Position numbers and translations under genes: made by a program. Of a stretch of DNA of 47,018 bases, positions 44,616 through 47,018 are shown piece after piece; the first letter of the stretch is position 1; each line of letters begins with the position of its first letter. The notes beneath the pieces are model-generated. The model was not told the origin of the DNA. It saw only the letters and a list, made by a program, of their open reading frames with translations, and ran no database searches. Origin of the DNA: Rhizomucor pusillus (lineage: Eukaryota; Mucoromycota; Mucoromycetes; Mucorales; Lichtheimiaceae); the NCBI GenBank assembly GCA_900175165.2, contig FWWN02000235.1:6377-53394 (forward strand). The letters are read 5' to 3'.

Positions 44616-46981
44616 ATGAACGTTGACGGCCCTTGGTTCGTTGAGCCTGACACCAGCCGGGTCATTCTGTTTCGAGGCATTAACCTAAGCGGCGGTACCA
44701 AGCTGCCGGTCGGCATTCCTTCTCACCAAAGTGAAGGATTCTGGGTGGATCACGATCGCAAGGTCAATTTCGTTGGACGGCCATTCCCAATCGAGGACGC
44801 CGATGAACATTTGAGACGACTTGTAGACTACGGTTTCAATTTGCTGCGATATATTGTTACCTGGGAAGCCATTGAGCATGAGGGCCCGTGCGTCTGCATA
44901 AATATCATAACAAATGGGATGATCATGTCTACTCATTTATTACGATTAGAGGAATCTACGACGACGAATACATCGACTATGTGATTGCAGTGCTTGAAAA
45001 ATGCAGAAACCACGGCATCAAAGTGTTCATCGATCCTCATCAAGATACGGTGAGAAACCAGAACGATTTTCGGAATTTTGAGTTCTTGCAAATGACCCAT
45101 TCTTTGTGTGTGCGTTAGTGGTCTCGTCACTGCGGTGGCTCCGGTCATCCGGGATGGACTCACACACTCGCTGGACTCGATCCGGCACAGTTTTCTGCGA
45201 CCCAGGCTGCGGTTGTCCACAATTTATACCCGGAACCTGAAAAGTTTCCAAAGATGATATGGCACACAAACCATCAAAAGTTGGCGGCAGCGACCATGTT
45301 CACACTCTTCTTTGCTGGCAAACTGTATGCACCAAAGTGCAAAGTCAACGGCATACATGTACAAGATTACTTGCAGAACCACTACGTCCGATCACTCGCG
45401 AGGCTGGCTAAAGCCATCGAATCTAATGGACTGGGAGGAAGCGTCGTCATCGGCTACGATACAATGAACGAGCCGGGGCAAGGATACATTGGATTCAAAG
45501 ATATAACAAAACTGCGGGAGGATGACGTCGATTTCAAAAACGGATTGACACCAACGGCGCTCCAGGGCATGTTGCTGGGATCAGGCGTGCCTCAGGATGT
45601 GGATAACTGGATCTTTGCATGGAATGGCCCTCGCAAGGAAAAGGTTGTCCGCGTGGATCCCGGAGAAGCACGCGCCTGGCTCTCCGAAGCAGATCGAGCA
45701 GCAGCAGACGAGGTCTTTGGTTGGAAACGTGCAGAAGAATGGTCAGCAGGATGTATCTGGGCATTGCATGGCGTTTACGACATTAATTCCCAATCCGTCA
45801 ATAAGCCTGATTACTTTGCGCTTGATCCGAATACGGGCAAACCTGTCGACTTCAACCAGCACTGGCTTGACTTTATGAAAAACTACACTTCAGCCATCCT
45901 CGACATATCTCCAGATACCATCTTGTTTCTGCAACCGCCAATCATGGAAACACCTCCCAAAATTCCTTCGTCGCTGACCAAAGTAGCTTATGCACCGCAT
46001 TGGTACGATGGACTGACACTTGTCAAGAAGCAGTGGTGCAACTACAACGTTGACTACATTAACCTCAAGCGCGGCAAATATGGCACAGGACCTTTACGAT
46101 TCTTAAGAGCGCTGCGTGTTGGAGAGAAGGCTATACGCCGATGTTTCGTAGATCAGATAAACACGTTGAAAACTGAAGGCACGCAGCTGCTGGGCGATTA
46201 TCCATTCATCCTCGGCGAAATCGGTATACCCTACGACATGGAAGACACTGTTAAACCATCAATGATGTATCGACTATGGAGTCGGCTCACTTCCTTCTTT
46301 GTATCGAGAGAAAGAACGATGAATGCAATGAATAACATTTCCAGTCCGGACTCTTCACAGAACAAGGCGATGGATGCTAGCATAAATGCAGCTGAAAATA
46401 ATCTTGTCAGCTATGCATTGTGGACGTATTTGCCAGATAGCCATCCAAAGTGGGGCGATCTCTGGAACGGCGAAGATTTGAGCATATGGCAGAGCAGCAC
46501 AGCAGCAGCTGCAGAAACGGCCAAGCGTGTATGCAGCGTTGACAGTCTGCAGGAAATGACTGTAAAAGATTCGGATACCCTTTATCAGGAACCGCTACAA
46601 AGCAGCAGCAGCAAATATGAACATCAAAAGAATGCCCACGAGATTGTTTGTTTACACCGACCTCACCCGCACAAAGTTGCTGGCATTCCTATTTCCATTC
46701 AGTTCACTTCACCAACGTACAAGAAGCAGGCAGCGTTTGAGTTTAGTTTCCGTCCTCGAGACGATGAACCAGCACAAGGACCTACAGAGATATTTGTGCC
46801 TGCTGCTTACTTTCCTCCACCCAGCTCCGAACCACCGACAGATGTCTCTGTGTCTCACGGAACCTGGACGTGGGATGCTCCAAGCAACAAGTACTGGATA
46901 ATACGATGGTCGACTGAAAACATAGACAAGGAGCTGAATGTTAGCTTATTTAAATTGAATTTGACTGGCGTTACTGCTTAA
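44616..46981 (+). CDS. Glycoside hydrolase family 5, ergosteryl-beta-glucosidase-like (GH5_12 type)
   Basis: Three exons (44616-44887, 44950-45049, 45119-46981) give 744 residues. The closest known group is fungal Egh1/EGCrP2, which hydrolyse ergosteryl-beta-glucoside and related glucosylceramides. Early motifs are ILFRGINLSGGTKLP, FNLLRYIVTWEAIEHEGPG and VFIDPHQDTWSRHCGGSG. The acid/base is Glu242 in DTMNEPGQG and the nucleophile Glu491 in FILGEIGIPYD. ALWTYLPDSHPKWGDLWNGEDLSIW follows near residue 560. A C-terminal beta-type domain extends to the end. No signal peptide is seen, in line with a cytosolic or vacuolar enzyme acting on membrane glycolipids. The first intron, with GTGCGT donor, restores GPGIYDDEYIDY. 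The middle Ser/Thr/Asn insert (about 535-560) is loop-like. Confidence 0.93.
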
Positions 46982-47018
46982 TAGATGTTCGTGATTTTAT
47001 CATCCGTTTCTTTTTTTT

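Overview
The window is nuclear DNA of a filamentous fungus, most likely an early-diverging one of the Mucoromycota (probably Mucorales). This is inferred, not proven. The grounds are many introns of about 50-90 nt with GT/GC...AG ends and TACTAAC- or CTAAC-like branch sites, pyrimidine-rich leaders before the start codons, and typically fungal families (Rom2-type RhoGEF, Spt21-like, Opy2-like, GH5_12-type glucosidase, Yap/Pap1-type bZIP). A WW-WW-MyTH4-RhoGAP protein, an architecture I associate with animals and early-diverging fungi and not with yeasts, points the same way. No rRNA, tRNA, CRISPR array or intact transposon was seen. I built all exon models by hand, and reading phase is consistent across every junction given.

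Layout. Plus strand, 2.0-16.9 kb: an intronless dual-specificity (MAPK-type) phosphatase; a Rom1/Rom2-like Rho1 exchange factor (DEP-DH-PH-CNH, 11 exons); 410 bp further on, a Vilse/ARHGAP39-like RhoGAP (13 exons); after a 2.2 kb spacer, a protein joining an Spt21/Ams2-like N-terminus to C-terminal FYRN/FYRC domains. At 17.4-18.8 kb a small proline-rich membrane protein with a CxxC end (plus) and a TVP38/TMEM64-type VTT protein (minus) overlap tail to tail by 20 bp of coding sequence. Minus strand, 19.2-24.4 kb: two tandem UNC-93-like transporters with matching exon structure, both preceded by clusters of CAGGGT. At 26.8-32.4 kb (minus): a Yap/Pap1-type bZIP factor, a type I membrane protein with a bacterial-type solute-binding ectodomain, and a tail-anchored endonuclease/exonuclease/phosphatase-family protein. 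At 33.0-37.1 kb (plus): a membrane-anchored acid-lipase/steryl-ester-hydrolase-like enzyme and a TMEM135-like membrane protein. At 38.0-39.0 kb (minus): a xylose-reductase-type aldo-keto reductase. From 39 to 42.3 kb the DNA holds decayed coding sequence. At 42.3-47.0 kb (plus): an Opy2-like membrane anchor and a GH5 ergosteryl-beta-glucosidase-like enzyme.

Functional themes. A RhoGEF and a RhoGAP sit side by side on one strand, next to a MAPK-type phosphatase; an Opy2-like HOG-pathway anchor lies elsewhere. This is suggestive of cell-wall and stress signalling but is not an operon or a demonstrated cluster. A second theme is membrane and sterol biology: VTT protein, UNC-93 pair, steryl-ester lipase, TMEM135-like protein and sterol-glucosidase. 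The most unusual items are the Spt21-FYR fusion, the solute-binding-type surface protein, the shared promoter motif of the UNC-93 pair, two GC-AG introns, and the relic genes at 39.98-40.83 kb and 41.66-42.09 kb.
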